Origin: Adenophora triphylla var. japonica
Lineage: Eukaryota; Streptophyta; Magnoliopsida; Asterales; Campanulaceae
Direction: 5' to 3'
NCBI GenBank assembly: GCA_022495995.1
Contig: JAFEMH010000751.1
Span: forward strand, 496,001 to 560,000
DNA length: 64,000 bases
The notes beneath the pieces were generated by a model that saw nothing but the letters and a program-made list of their open reading frames with translations, was not told the DNA's origin and made no database searches. Made by a program: the position numbers and the translations under genes. Shown one piece after another: positions 33,287 to 45,163 of the stretch (the first letter of the stretch is position 1; each line of letters starts with the position of its first letter).

Positions 33287-35613
33287 ATGGCAAACTCAAA
33301 GACAATGACTACTGTTAACTATTCACACATTCCAATCTTGGACGAAGACCACTTCGACATCAGGAAGTGCAGAATGCTCATTCATTTGGAAACAATTGAT
33401 GAGATGCTCGTGGAGTGCGTAATCAATGGCCCGTTTGTTTCCATGAAGGCCAACACCGATGCAACCACCAATACAGAAACTCCAGAGGTCAAAAAGCCTA
33501 AAGATGAGTGGTCGGATGAAGAGAAGAGATTAGCTGCCTTGGACAGCAAGGCAAGGCACATCATTTCTGGAACCCTCCCCATTTCAACACTTTAAAAAGT
33601 GATGTACCTCAAAACTGAAAAGCAGATGTGGGATGCCATAGAGAGCTACCTCGAAGGTGATGATGAATTTAAGGAAAGCAAATTATATGCTGTTGAAAGA
33701 CCTACAACAACTTCAACAGAAAACCCAATGAAACCTTGCGTCAAACCTACGATCGCTATGTTGAGGTAGTTAATGCTTGTAGATCTCTTGGAAATACTTT
33801 AACCGATAAGGAAATCGATATGACTTTCCTCGCTGCTTTAGGTTCTAGATGGGTAAATAAGGCTACCTCTCTAGAAGACTCAAAGGTTTTGAATACTTGG
33901 TCGTTAAGTAACTTGTATGCAAACCTTAGAGTCTATGAGCTTAAATTAAATCATATTGAAGAGATTGAAGGAAAAACCAAATCGCTTTCTATGTTTGTAG
34001 TGGATCAAGAGGAGAAACCATCTACATCCAATCAAACTGCAGATCCTTCCATATCAACCTCATCACTCATCGAGATGGATGATGATGATTTTGCCATGTT
34101 TGTGAAAAGATTTCAAAAGTTTAGAAAATCTTCAAAACATTTCACAAAATCATTTTCAAAAGGCAAACCTCCTGCAACATTTTCTAAGGCTGGAGATACA
34201 AAGAAAAAGGGTGATCTAGTTTGCTACAATTGTAGAAAACCTGGTCACTTTGCATCTGAGTGTCCACAACCCAAATACGAATACTTGAAAAAGAAAACCT
34301 CTCCTGCGAAATTTTCTCGTCGCAAGGGAATGGTTGCTGAGGAGGAAGAGAATTCCAAGGAATTAGCAACTTGGATTAAAACAGATTCTGATGATGGAAG
34401 TGACGCAGAAACCGAAGAGGTTAATCTCTGCTTAGTTGCAGATGCTTCCGATGAATCAGATTCTGAGTCAGTCGAGTTGCAAGATATGGAGGAAGAAGAG
34501 ATTTCTAACAAACTTCCAAATTTTAAGTTGGATGATAATGTCAAACTTACTCCTAGCGTTAAGATAGGAAATTGTTCGTATTCACGTCCCATTTTCTCTT
34601 CTAAAAATTCTCCACCTTCAAAAGCAATTCCAAATAAGAAAGTTTTGAAAAAGGTGGTGGAAGAAGTTTCTCCCTCGGAACACGAAAGGATGTTTAAGGA
34701 AGCTGAAATGGTGATCCATCAATTCTCTAATCTTAAGAAAGCCTTAAGCTTAGCTCATGATGAACTTAATCTGTACAAGACGGAGAAAACTGTGACAAGG
34801 TCTGAAATTTCAAATCTTAAGGACCAAATAAAAAAGATGACTCCTCTTGCTGATCAAAACCGCATCCTTGAAACTAAGGTTGATGCACTTCAACTCCGGA
34901 ATGATGACCTGGTCACCCAACTCAATGATCGTCAAAAAATTATTGATGGGTTGCTCAAGTCAAAATCTTATGCAGAACAAATCATAGATACCCAATTACC
35001 CAGTGGAGTTACTGAGGGTATAGGATTTGGATCTGCTGAAGAAGGGAAGTGTGCATCCTGCAGTGAAAAGGATGAGGAAATTTTGAAACTAACTAAAGAA
35101 ATTCCTAAGGGGAAGCATGCTAAAGGCAAGGGTAAAGGACAACAAATTAATTATGTCTACCCAAAAGGGAAGCAATATGGGAAGAACTCTCAGATGAAGC
35201 CAAAGGATTCTGAGAGTATAGCTTCAGAGGAAATGGCTTATTGAATTGGCCGTATCCCTGCTCCAACTGCTTCTGGTGGAAAAGGTGGTACTGGCAACTC
35301 CAAGGCTGACCGTGCCTCTTCTTCAACCTCTCCTCCTGCCTTCAAAAGCAAGAATAGCGTTCCTAGAAAATACGTGGTCAAACCAAAGCCAGTTCCCTTT
35401 GTCAAGGCTGCAACCGCTCCCCCAAAACCGCATGCAACTCCTAAGAAGAGTAAAGAGTTAGTAAAACCTCATGATGCTTATAGCTTTTATAAATGCTCTG
35501 TGTGTGATGGTTTAGGTCACAAGGCTGCAGAATGCCTTTTGCGGTTCACACCCAATGCCAGGAAGAGTAAACCTCCTTTTGTCAAACAGGTGTGGGTCGT
35601 GAAGGGTTGCTAA
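33287..35613 (+). pseudogene. Copia-3 gag
   Basis: The start is taken as ATG 33287 (MANSKTMTTVNYSHIPILDE), because the related Element 4 keeps the same start (MAKSKAMTMHNYSHIPLLDE) at 48874. The frame breaks at TAA 33593-33595, then two shifts before it resumes at about 33736 (TYDRYVEVVNACRSLG). It contains a CCHC knuckle CYNCRKPGHFASEC, an acidic stretch, a coiled-coil-like segment (about 34690-34970), a TGA at 35242-35244, and a second knuckle CSVCDGLGHKAAEC near 35495. Two knuckles and a coiled coil are typical of Sirevirus gag. Confidence 0.9.
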
Positions 35614-35639
35614 CTTCAGGACCCAAGGAATAAAGGGGG

Positions 35640-37434
35640 ACCTCGTTCTTAATGTTTACATTTCAGGTCCTCTGCTTAATGGCTGGTCACTCCAAGGATA
35701 ATGAATGGTATCTTGACAGTGACTACTCAAGACATATGACTGGAGATAGATCATTACTTGAAGATGTCATTGAAGCAAGTGGTCCGTCTATAACCTTTGG
35801 TGACAACAACAAAGGCAAAACCATTGGATATGGTGTTTATAAGGAGGGGAAACCTAACCATTGAGAAGGTTTCTCTTGTTGAAGGACTCAAGCACAACCT
35901 CCTTTCAATTTCTCAATTCTGCGACAAAGGAATGCTTTGCAACTTCACGTCATCAAACTGCTTTATCAAAGATAGCATTTCCGGAGTCACCCTACTCACA
36001 GGGATTTGTAAGAGTAATATTTACATTATTGATCTAAATTCTGCATGTAGTATTACTAATCTCTGTTTTGTAGCTAAAAATGTGAGCAAAAATAGTTGGC
36101 TATGGCACAAGAGGTTGAGCCACTTGGACTTCAAGTATCTTGCAAAGATTGGTTGGGAAAACCTCATTTGTGGTTTACCCAAAGTGGCTGACCATCATCC
36201 TGAGAAATGCAGTGCATGCCAGCTTGGTAAGCAGTCCGCGTCGTCTTTCACCAGCAAGACCGCTCCATCAACTTCAAGATGCTTACAAATGCTTCACATA
36301 GATTTGTTTGGACCCTTAACCACTGCCAGCATTGGAGGAAGTAGATATACCTTAGTGGTGGTGGATGATTATTCAAGATATACGTGGGTTGAGATGATGA
36401 TTTCCAAAGATGATTGCTATGATATTTTCACCGCACTTTTTAGACGGCTCCAAACTCAAAAAGAAGATGACATCGTTAGTGTTCGATCAGATAATGGAAC
36501 AGAATTTAAGAACAACGGTGTTGCTCAGTATTGTGATGACCATGGAATTGATCACAATTTCTCAACTGCTGGTGTTCCACAATAAAATGGGGTTGTGGAA
36601 AGAAAGAATAGGATGTTGATTGAGGCTGGAAAGACAATGATATCTGAAGCAAAGCTACCTCAGTATTTCTGGGCTGAAGCAATCAACACAGCATGCTTCA
36701 CTCAGAACCGCTCCCTCATCACCAAAACCTATAACAAGACTCCCTATGAGCTTTGGCGAGGAAGAACCCCCAACATTGCATTCTTCAAGATCTTTGGCTG
36801 CAAATGCTTTGTCCTCTACAACGGAAGAGAAAATAGAGGTAAATTCGGAGCCAAGGCCGACGAAGGTATTTTTGTTGGGTATGCTAAACATTCAAAAGCT
36901 TTTCGTGTTTTCAATAAAACTAGTTTAATAATAGTTGAGTCTGTCCATGTTACTTTCGATGAAAATTCTCTCCTTGAGCCACATTTGGCTCCAAATGTTG
37001 CTGATGATTTTGTTGAGCATAATGAAACAGGTGAACCCTCTCAAACCGCACCTGAACCTCAACTGCAAAATCCAGCACCCTCAACTGAAATTCCCTCAAA
37101 CTGCAGATTTGAAACCGCACCTAAAGTTCCTACTCCAGATGCAACTCCAAGGGAAGAAGAAGTTGAGAATTCCCCTATCCAGCTTATAGAACCTCTTCAT
37201 CAACTTACATTCCATGACTTCGCTGAAGGATCTAACGACGTTCCAATTGAATATCTTCAGCAAACCTCTGTCCAACCAGACTTACCCCCGGAGGTTCGTG
37301 AAGTCAGCAGTCACCCTCTCTCTAATGTGATAGGTGATCTGTTTTCCGGTGTTCAAAAAATGAGGTCGAACTATGACGAGCATACTTCCTTGATATCTCA
37401 AATTGAACCAAAGAAGATTGATGAAGCACTCTAA
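35640..37434 (+). pseudogene. Copia-3 pol: protease and integrase
   Basis: The protease region reads EWYLDSDYSRHMTGD (35704 on). The catalytic D-S-G motif is D-S-D here, which should inactivate the enzyme. After a frame change near 35800 come pre-integrase SWLWHKRLSHLDFKYLAK and CSACQLGKQ, then integrase with HIDLFGP, VRSDNGTEF and NGVVERKNRMLIEAGKTM (the DD-E residues), interrupted by TAA at 36583-36585 in place of a conserved Gln. The C-terminal part ends in a Pro-rich spacer and TAA 37432-37434, again at a probable Gln codon. Confidence 0.93.
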
Positions 37435-38624
37435 GATTCCAGTTGGGTCGTTGCTATGCAAGAAGAACTCAACCAGTTTGAAAGATGCAAGGTCTGGACT
37501 TTGGTGCCTAGACCTAAGGATCAAGGAGTGATAGGAACTAAATGGGTATTTAGGAATAAGATGGACGAGAATGGAAGCATTACTAGGAATAAAGCAAGGT
37601 TGGCTGCACAAGGATATAGGCAAGAAGAAGGAATCGATTATGACGAAACCTTTGCTCCAGTTGCAAGATTGGAAGCTATCAGAATCTTCTTAGCCTATGC
37701 CTCTTTCAAGCGTTTCAAGTTATATCAAATGGACGTAAAGAGTGCTTTCCTCAACGGTGAATTGCAAGAGACCGTGTATGTTGCCCAACCGCCTGGATTT
37801 GAAGACTCCAAATTTCCTAATCATGTCTACAAACTTCAGAAAGCTTTGTATGGACTTAAGCAAGCTCCAAGGGCATGGTATGAGACTCTTTCTAAATTTT
37901 TACTAGAAAAAGGATTTAAACGCAATAAAATCGATACAACTCTTTTTATAGCCAAATATAATGAGCATACTTTACTTGTTCAAATATATGTCGATGATAT
38001 TATTTTTGGTTCTACTAACGAGTTACTTTGTAAGCGTTTTGAGAAGCTAATGAAAAGCAAGTTTGAGATGAGCATGATGGGAGAATTAACATTCATCCTC
38101 GGGCTTCAAATCAAGCAATGCGAAGAAGGTATTTTCCTCAGCCAAGCCAAAAATACCAAGGAGCTAATAAAGATGTTTGGATTAGAAAATGCTAAAGCAT
38201 ATGATACTCCTATGGCCACCAACAATAAGCTAGATAAAGATCTCAAAGGTAAGAAAGTTGATCAGACTTTATATCAACCACAGAGGCTGAGTATATTGCT
38301 GAGTATATTGCTGCTGGTAGTTGTTGCTGTCAAATCCTTTGGATGAAGCAGCAGTTGGTGGACTATGGAATTGAAGAAGGAAATTGCCCAAACATGTGTG
38401 ACAACACTTCAACGATTTCAGTCTCCAACAACCCTGTCATGCATTCCAAGACCAAGCATATTGATATCAAGTATCATTTCCTCAAAGACCATGTGGAGAA
38501 AAGGAATATCCATTTAGAGTACGTGGGGACAGACAACCAGATTGCTGATATCCTCACTAAGGCTCTTGACTCCAAGAGATTTTCTTTTCTCAGAGGAGAA
38601 ATGGGTATACTTGAACTTAAATAA
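37435..38624 (+). pseudogene. Copia-3 pol: reverse transcriptase and truncated RNase H
   Basis: The reverse transcriptase is well kept: [60 protein letters not shown], and the catalytic YVDD in [14 protein letters not shown]. At about 38275 the sequence jumps from DQTLYQP directly to [14 protein letters not shown], so the end of the connection and the first half of RNase H are missing and the frame changes. The duplicated GCTGAGTATATT (38295-38318) marks this deletion scar. The remaining RNase H end reads MCDNTSTISVSNNPVMHSKT and DNQIADILTKALD, ending at TAA 38622-38624. Confidence 0.93.
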
Positions 38625-39060
38625 ATTCCATACTTTTTATTTTCTAACTTGTTTGTTGAGTTTAGGATGAAACTCTTAAGGATTGAGACCGCTTCTGTTG
38701 AAACCGCCTATATCAAAACCGCCTGCATCCAACCGCCAGTTCCAAACCGCTTGATGCAGTCAGACCGCTTGGATCAAAACCGCGTTTCAACAAGCGTAAA
38801 TTATGTCTATTTATGTCTCATCCTTATTAAAAAAAAAAAAAACTGTTCAAATTCTTTTATTTATTTTTTAGTCCTTATTTTGACATAAGGGTATTTTTGC
38901 AAATATTTTCCCTCGTTTATTTCAAAATTAAGAGCATTTAATGCTAAGGTGACATGATCATTAAAAACCCTCATGTCAGCCGTCATTGAGAGAGGTGCAG
39001 GAGGTGAAAGGGTGCAACAGTTGGTATATTTCAATCATTTTTCTCTGAACCAACTGCCTA
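38625..39060 (+). other. Copia-3 spacer between pol and the extra gene
   Basis: Non-coding, with six AACCGC-type motifs packed between 38687 and 38783, an A run at 38829-38842, and the upstream region of the TATA box at 39071. No pol continuation is seen. Confidence 0.7.
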
Positions 39061-39070
39061 CTCCTTCACT

Positions 39071-39078
39071 TATATAAG
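39071..39078 (+). promoter_or_regulatory. Internal TATA box of the Copia-3 extra gene
   Basis: TATATAAG lies 130 bp before the ATG at 39202. The sequence between them is a CT-rich leader (CTTTCTTTTCTTCTGCC, TTTCTTTCTCT), as in plant core promoters. Separate transcription of the extra gene is inferred. Confidence 0.5.
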
Positions 39079-39201
39079 CCTGAGTTGGTGAAATTCTTTC
39101 TTTTCTTCTGCCAGCTCTCTGCACTTGTACTCTATGTCTACCAACTCACTTTCTTTCTCTAAAACCTTTAAAAAATCTCCATTTCTCAAACTTTTAATCA
39201 A

Positions 39202-42200
39202 ATGGCTACAACTTCAAAAAGACAAAGAGCCTCCACTGTTGCTAGGGCTCCCAAGAAGCCAGTTCTGGAAATGGTAACACCTTCAAATTCTTAATCTTTT
39301 TAATTTCTTCTAACTGCCATGGTTGAACTCAAAAATTGTTCGTATGCCTGTTCATGGTTTTTGATGATTTTGACCTTGTTTCTTCACCATTTCTGATAAA
39401 ATTTGTTGGGTTTTGCCCGGAATCATGCTTACATTCAATTTATATAGTTTATTTCATGATCAATGCATGATTTGAGTACTGATTTTGTGTTTTTCAGTTT
39501 ATGAACTTCGAAAACCCACTTTATGTTTTTAGTGTTTCTTGATGATTCTAGGTAAATGTTGTAATTTTAATGATATATTATTAATCCCCTTCCCAATGTG
39601 ATCATTTTGACATACTATTTGTCTATTTTGGTTAAGTTTTTGGAAATCTCTGTTCTTGGTGTTCATGACTGTTCTTCGTGTTCATCATGAAACTCAAGAG
39701 TTTTTCTTGAAAAATCATATGTTTTGGTTGCCTTGATTCTGAATGATGTTTTTCCAACACTTAGAAATTTTTTCAACTTTTTCATAAATTTTGGATTTTA
39801 CTTTGGTTTGAAACCGCTTGCAACTAAACCGCTTAAGCTTTCCAGTTTCAAACCGCTTTTCCCTATCAACCCTAAACCGCATGCTAAACCGCTTCCTTAA
39901 TTTCTTTTAAAAATCGCATGCTGGTTAAATTCCCTCCTTCATTTTTTTGAGATTTTACTAAGTATATAGGCTGAAAACCAAGAAATTCCTCTCTAAGCAC
40001 AGCTTGCAGTGTGGGATAATTTTGGATTACAATGCCACGTACTTAAGTAATTTAGTTCTCAAATCCTCATTATTTGTTTAAGTATTCATAGTTTCACTTG
40101 GGGTTTGAAATTTTCAAACCGCACCATTGCTCAACCGCTTGGTGCTTAAACCGCATGTGAACTATGAATACACAAATGGATCTAACACTTGGAACTTTAT
40201 TTTGTAGGATCCAACTACCTTCCTACCAGGTTGGGAAGTTAATGAGGTTGAGCTCAAGACAGATGCTCTAGGAAGGGAGTTGCTGAGAAAGCTAAGAGTT
40301 TCAGGCATCCTACCGCTGTTCACCAAGAAGCAAGACTTCATAGTGCCATCCTTTGTGGATCAGTTCTTTGCAACTGCCAAGAAGGAATTCAGGATTCTGG
40401 AGCAAGGTCAGAAAGTTCCATGCCTAACCGCTGTTGTTGAAGGCCTAAAGCTCTCTATTGACTACATAGACATCAGAAGGCTTTTCAAGTTTAGAGTTGG
40501 TGGAGCCCCGTTGGAAGTTGATCAAGTAATCCAAGACAATGCAGCTTTAGCAACCGCCAAGGTAGATACCATGGCTAAGAGATACAAGAAGATCCCTAGA
40601 AAGAACTTTGGTGAGCTGATGAACTTCATAGGTCATCTTGTTGGGAGATCAGTATGTGGGAAGACAGGATATCACAACAACTTTACATCCCAACAATGTA
40701 TGTATAGTTCTGCTATTTTTATGGAGATCAAGCTACACTGGCCAAAGATCCTTTACTTGGAAATAAAAGACAGTATTGAGACTTATCAGTCCAAGGTCAA
40801 AGGAGAAGATCAGAGGTGGAGACCATTTTGCAGGGTTCTAACCGCTCTGTTGATGGATTTTGATCATCTAGATGAGATTGTCAGCAAGAATCCAGAGCTG
40901 ATGGTGGACTGCTCTTTTGATTCCCTAGGATTGCTTGCATGCCATTCTTTCAGGTATGCTAATGGAGATGCATTATACAAGTCTTTGTATGATGCAGATA
41001 CCTATCCCTTGAAGGAGCCCTATGAGCTCAGAGATCCTACTACCGCTCCTCAGTCTAAAGGAGCTAAGCGGTCCAGGAAGCCCCAAACCAGAGCAGAACC
41101 GCCACCAAAGAAGACCAAGACCGCTCCAGCTACCAAACTGCCTACAGCTGATGATGGTGCTGGTCCTAGTAAAAGGAAGAAGAAGGAAAAGCAGCCTGAA
41201 GCCATGAACTTGGTGGATGAAGAAGATGAAGAAGAGGAAGAAGACCCAAGTATTTCAAACATGGTGGCTAGAGCCAAGAAGGCTAGAGATGAGATGGCTG
41301 GATTAACTGTGGAAGAACAGATGAAGGTTCTTCAGGATAGAATTGACAGATTGGCCAAGGAGCAAGCTGAGAAGTATCAGGCCAAGGGTAAATCAACTAC
41401 TGAAGCTGGAACCGCCTCACTCCATGAACCGTCTCCAGAAAACCAACCGCCCCCAACCTCTCAAACCTCTCCTGTCCAATCACCAACCCAATCCCCAGTC
41501 AGATCCCCTTCCAAATCACCTTCCAAATCCAAATTCATAACTCCTTCCCCTATCAAAACCGCACCAATTCAGGGGGAGAAGCCTAAGAGAAGGAAGATGA
41601 TGGCCAGAAAGAAAACTCCCAAAAAGACCAAACCTGTCCAACCCTCACCCTCTCCCTCACCACTTAGAAATTCCCCAATCCAATCCACTCAAAATTCCCC
41701 TTCACCTTCCCCCAGAAAATCCCTTTCCCCATTATCCTCCCAATCCCAATATAACTCACTCCAACATTCCCATTCCATAAACTCACAACATTCAAACCAA
41801 ACCCCGACTCAATCTGCCTATCAATAATGGCAGTCCAAGCCCTCTGCTGGACATGCCACCTCCAAATCTGTTAGGGATGATCCAACCCCAACCAATTCCC
41901 CTAACAAAAACCGCTCCCATTCTCCTACACCCAACCGCTCCAAATCTAACACCCCTTTAAAATCCCCAACTCCACACAACTCACCCCTTAGACAAAACTC
42001 ACCTCCTCTAAACATTCCTCCTCAAACCCAAACAACACCTGAAACCAACCAATTCCAACCGCCTCCTACCTTCACAACCGCTTTACCCTCAATCGCTCCT
42101 CCCTCAGAGTACTCCCAAATTCTCCAAACCCTTAATCTGATTCAAGGCCAACTTGTTATAAACCAAGGCCATGTCATATCTTTGACCGCCTCAAATGCCT

Positions 42201-43111
42201 CCCTCCTTGAATCCAACCGCTCCTTACAAGCCAAGGTAGAATCTCACTCCCTTGAGTTGGCAACCCTTAAAGCTTCCTTGCTTGATGCCATTAAGGGGGA
42301 GAGATCTACAGCAATTCCATCCTCCTCCTCAAACGCCCCTCCTGACCAAACCGCTTCCTTAATCAAAACCGCTTCTGAAGCCTTTCAGAAATCTCTTGAA
42401 GTGGGTATGGTCAAAGCCCTAGAAGATAAAGCATCAGTTGAGGAGATGAAAAAATCTTTGGATATCCTTGGAGAAAAACTATGTACCTCCCTAGAAAAGG
42501 ATCTGGGTAGCTTAAGCACCAAATTTCTTGATTTCCTTCAATCCAGACCGCAATTATCTCAAGTTGTCCAGATCGCCTTGGATAATTTGCGTGAGGAAGT
42601 GCTTGCTCAGATTGACTATTTCAAGGTGGACTCCAAAGTCAATTTGGACTGTGTTGGAGATGCTTCTATGGCCAAGTTAAAAGAGATTCAAGAAGAATTT
42701 ACCGACCGCCTTGACAACCTAAAGACTGGATTCAATTCCAAAGTTGAAGCTGAAATGAATAGTCTGAAATCCTCTTTGAAGGTTACTGTTGATCTTGACC
42801 CAATGAAGGAAGCTCTCCAAGCCCAAATTGCTTTAGTTCAAGAAGAACTCCACACCATTTTCAACTCTATCTATTCCTCTGTCAATGTGAAGCTTGATAT
42901 AATCAAGGAAAATCTTGTGGAAAATACCAAAGCGGTTGGTGCCACCAACTCTACTTCTGCTCATTCTGTCAATGCCTTGAAGAAGCTAGAGTCAACTTTG
43001 ATCAGGACTGCTGAAGAAGTAAGGAGATTAAGGAAAGCATTTGAGCCAAACCAATCAAGAGCTGGGACCAGTGGAGCTGAACATGAAGTTAACAAGCCGC
43101 CCCAACAATAA
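39202..43111 (+). pseudogene. Copia-3 extra (env-position) gene: two exons, coiled-coil protein
   Basis: Exon 1 (39202-39273, 24 codons) begins M-A-T-T-S-K-R-Q-R-A-S and ends at ATG|GTAACA. A 934-bp intron ends TTTTGTAG at 40207, and exon 2 starts in phase with GAT. Exon 2 reads through 43111 in one frame except for a single TAA at 41825-41827. The first 270 residues (RELLRKLRVSGILPLF, FVDQFFATAKKEF, LVGRSVCGKTGYHNNF, MYSSAIFMEIKLHWPK) recall the 'putative plant transposon protein' type of domain. Then come a basic and Glu-rich linker, a long Pro/Ser region with SPSKSPSKSK repeats, and about 300 residues of Leu-heptad coiled coil. I see no signal peptide or clear membrane segment, so an envelope role is not supported. 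The function is unknown. Confidence 0.7.
39274..40207 (+). other. Intron of the Copia-3 extra gene
   Basis: GTAACA...TTTTGTAG, 934 bp, AT-rich and phase 0. It holds at least eight AACCGC motifs (39810-40155), so the motif is also dense in sequence removed from the mRNA. Confidence 0.6.
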
Positions 43112-43626
43112 CCGCTTCTCCTTAATTATTTTTGAACCGTATTTTGTAAGTTGGACCGCACTTTACTTGTATTTTCTTTTGTCCAACTTACTTTATTTTT
43201 GTTTTTGTTACCTTGTAATTTTCTTTCATTCCTGTATCTGTAAACTCTTTGGGAATTAATGGAAATTGCATCATGGTTCCAAAACCTTGTTCATATCAAA
43301 CTGCTTGTTTGTAGAACAATGAAACCGCTTATGGTCTTAAACCTCATTCAAATATTTTTTAACTTAAAAATCACTCTTTTGAATTGATGTTTAAACATTC
43401 AGTTTAAACCGCACTTTGAACTTAAACTCATATTTTTAAGTGCACTGAATGCATTTCTATCCTTTCCATATTGTAAGTTTTTATATTTCAGATAGTATAG
43501 AAATCTATAGCTCAAGCTTGTGTGTGCATTAACTTGGGACATGACTTACCATGATTATTCTTACGGACATGTTTTTACCAAGTATAATGTTTGCTTTTGC
43601 TGTAGTAGGTAATGGCATCAATCAAA
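43112..43626 (+). other. Copia-3 3' untranslated region
   Basis: Non-coding stretch between the extra gene and the 3' LTR. It has four ACCGC motifs and several plant-type poly(A) contexts. No gene is seen. Confidence 0.65.
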
Positions 43627-43637
43627 TAGGGGGAGAT
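43627..43637 (+). other. Copia-3 polypurine tract
   Basis: TAGGGGGAGAT lies immediately before the 3' LTR. Confidence 0.85.
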
Positions 43638-45158
43638 TGTTGGGTATGCATATTTTAACCCTCCTATTTTGTATTAGATTTGATTGATACCATAACCTCC
43701 TGTCTATTTTAAGGACTTTAGGACCCTATGTAATGAAGCTTAGACTTCAATTTTTTAGCTAAGTCCATTTTATAGAATAGGTTAAATTTAGGCTTGAAGA
43801 CTGGCACAAGACTCATTGGATCAGAGGATTGTAGTTCAGAGGTTTCAGAACCGCTCTATCAAAACCGCCTAGTAGAACCGCTCCATGGAACCACTTGGTG
43901 GAATCCTTGTCTGAAACCTCTTGTGGAACTCCTAAGTACAAATAGCTTATGAACCGCTTCATTGCAGTTCACATTTCTTTAGGACCACACTCTGCAACCG
44001 CTTCAGGTGGAACCGCTTACTTTCAACCACATGCACACCTGAACCGCTCCAATGATTGGCTACTTGAAGTGAACCTCTTTGACCGTTGGAACCCACGTCA
44101 GCAATACCAAAAGTCAACCACCATATCTTGTCACGTGACTACTTTTCAGACAAGATCTTCAAGGATCTTAAAAAGGTGATAGATGTCCTAACCACCTTGA
44201 TTGCAGCTGAGGTCTGATCAGCTTTACCTGCAACAACAGTTCCAAAGGACAAAAGTGGTTGCTGTGGACCAATGGGATTGCATCAAGGACTGTCCTTACA
44301 ACAGCTGTGTCCAACGGCTATATTCCTGATGCTTGGGTATAAATACCCCCAACCTTTATCATTTGAAGATTGCTTGAAACTTGAGAAATTGCTGTGAATT
44401 CATAAGAAGTTGAAGCTCTGCCAAGAAATTCATAAGTCCTTTGAATCTTCATCTTCTACCTTCAAGAAATATTCCCCAGCTCAGAAATCAAGCCTTAACA
44501 CATTCAAGAATCATTGTGCTCTACATCTTATAGATTTAAAGAGCCTTGATCTTGTTCTCACACATACACCTCACTTGGTTAATCACATAGATTAATCACT
44601 TGAGATACACTGGTTATAGTCTTAGGATTTGATCTTCATAGAATAGATTTTAGATTTGAGTATCGATCATTGTATCTTGTAATCTCTCATACTCAATAGT
44701 AAAATCACTCTTGAAAATCCAAGACTAACCATCTTGGTAGTGGACGTAGATCATTTATCGATTGAACCACTCAAAATATTGTGTTCTTACTTTTCTGCAT
44801 TTATATTTCTTGTGCTTACTGATTATCTACATTTCTCTCTGTTTGATCTTTATATAGATATCCATTATTGTGAAATAGTGTTTGGAGTTAACATTGTCAA
44901 AACTATACTTGTTTGTAAAACTGAACTTGTCAAAACCGCTTTACCCAAACCGCTTTACAAACCGCCTCTCTCAAAACCGCTTTGTAACTTGATTATTCTG
45001 CTGTGCATTTTATAACTCTACTTGCAGTTTCTTATACACTGCAAGAGGTTTTGTAAGCGTAGAGGTTTAGTTTTAAATAGAGGGCGAAAAATTTGTAACA
45101 GCTATTCACCCCCCCTCTAGCTGTATTTTCACCCTTGTTGCCACCTTTGGGACCAACA
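43638..45158 (+). repeat. Copia-3 3' LTR
   Basis: 1521 bp, the same length as the 5' LTR. I noted roughly 45 differences by eye, mostly transitions, for example CGCTTTAGG versus CGCTTCAGG. It keeps about eleven ACCGC motifs. Confidence 0.96.
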
Positions 45159-45163
45159 CAAAG

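Larger units (their letters stand above)
31696..45158 (+). mobile_element. Copia-3: Sirevirus-like copia element with an extra spliced gene
   Basis: 13,463 bp with 1521-bp LTRs (31696-33216 and 43638-45158), TGTTGGG...CCAACA ends, and an exact CAAAG duplication (31691-31695, 45159-45163). It has a PBS for initiator tRNA-Met (33218), gag with two CCHC knuckles, pol in copia order, then an extra gene of about 920 codons between pol and the 3' LTR. Large gag, long LTRs and an additional ORF after pol are traits of the Sirevirus (Maximus/SIRE) group. The LTRs differ at only about 3% of positions by eye, so it is the youngest of the nest. The coding regions are nevertheless broken by stops, frameshifts and one RNase H deletion. 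Confidence 0.95.

Noticed and set aside
39202..43111. Calling the Copia-3 extra gene a true envelope gene
   Set aside because: I see no signal peptide, transmembrane helix or fusion motif; only its position is env-like.
42182..43111. Separate 309-codon gene starting at 42182
   Set aside because: It begins at TTG and lies in the same frame as the upstream exon; the only interruption is one TAA at 41825, so it is the C-terminal half of one gene.
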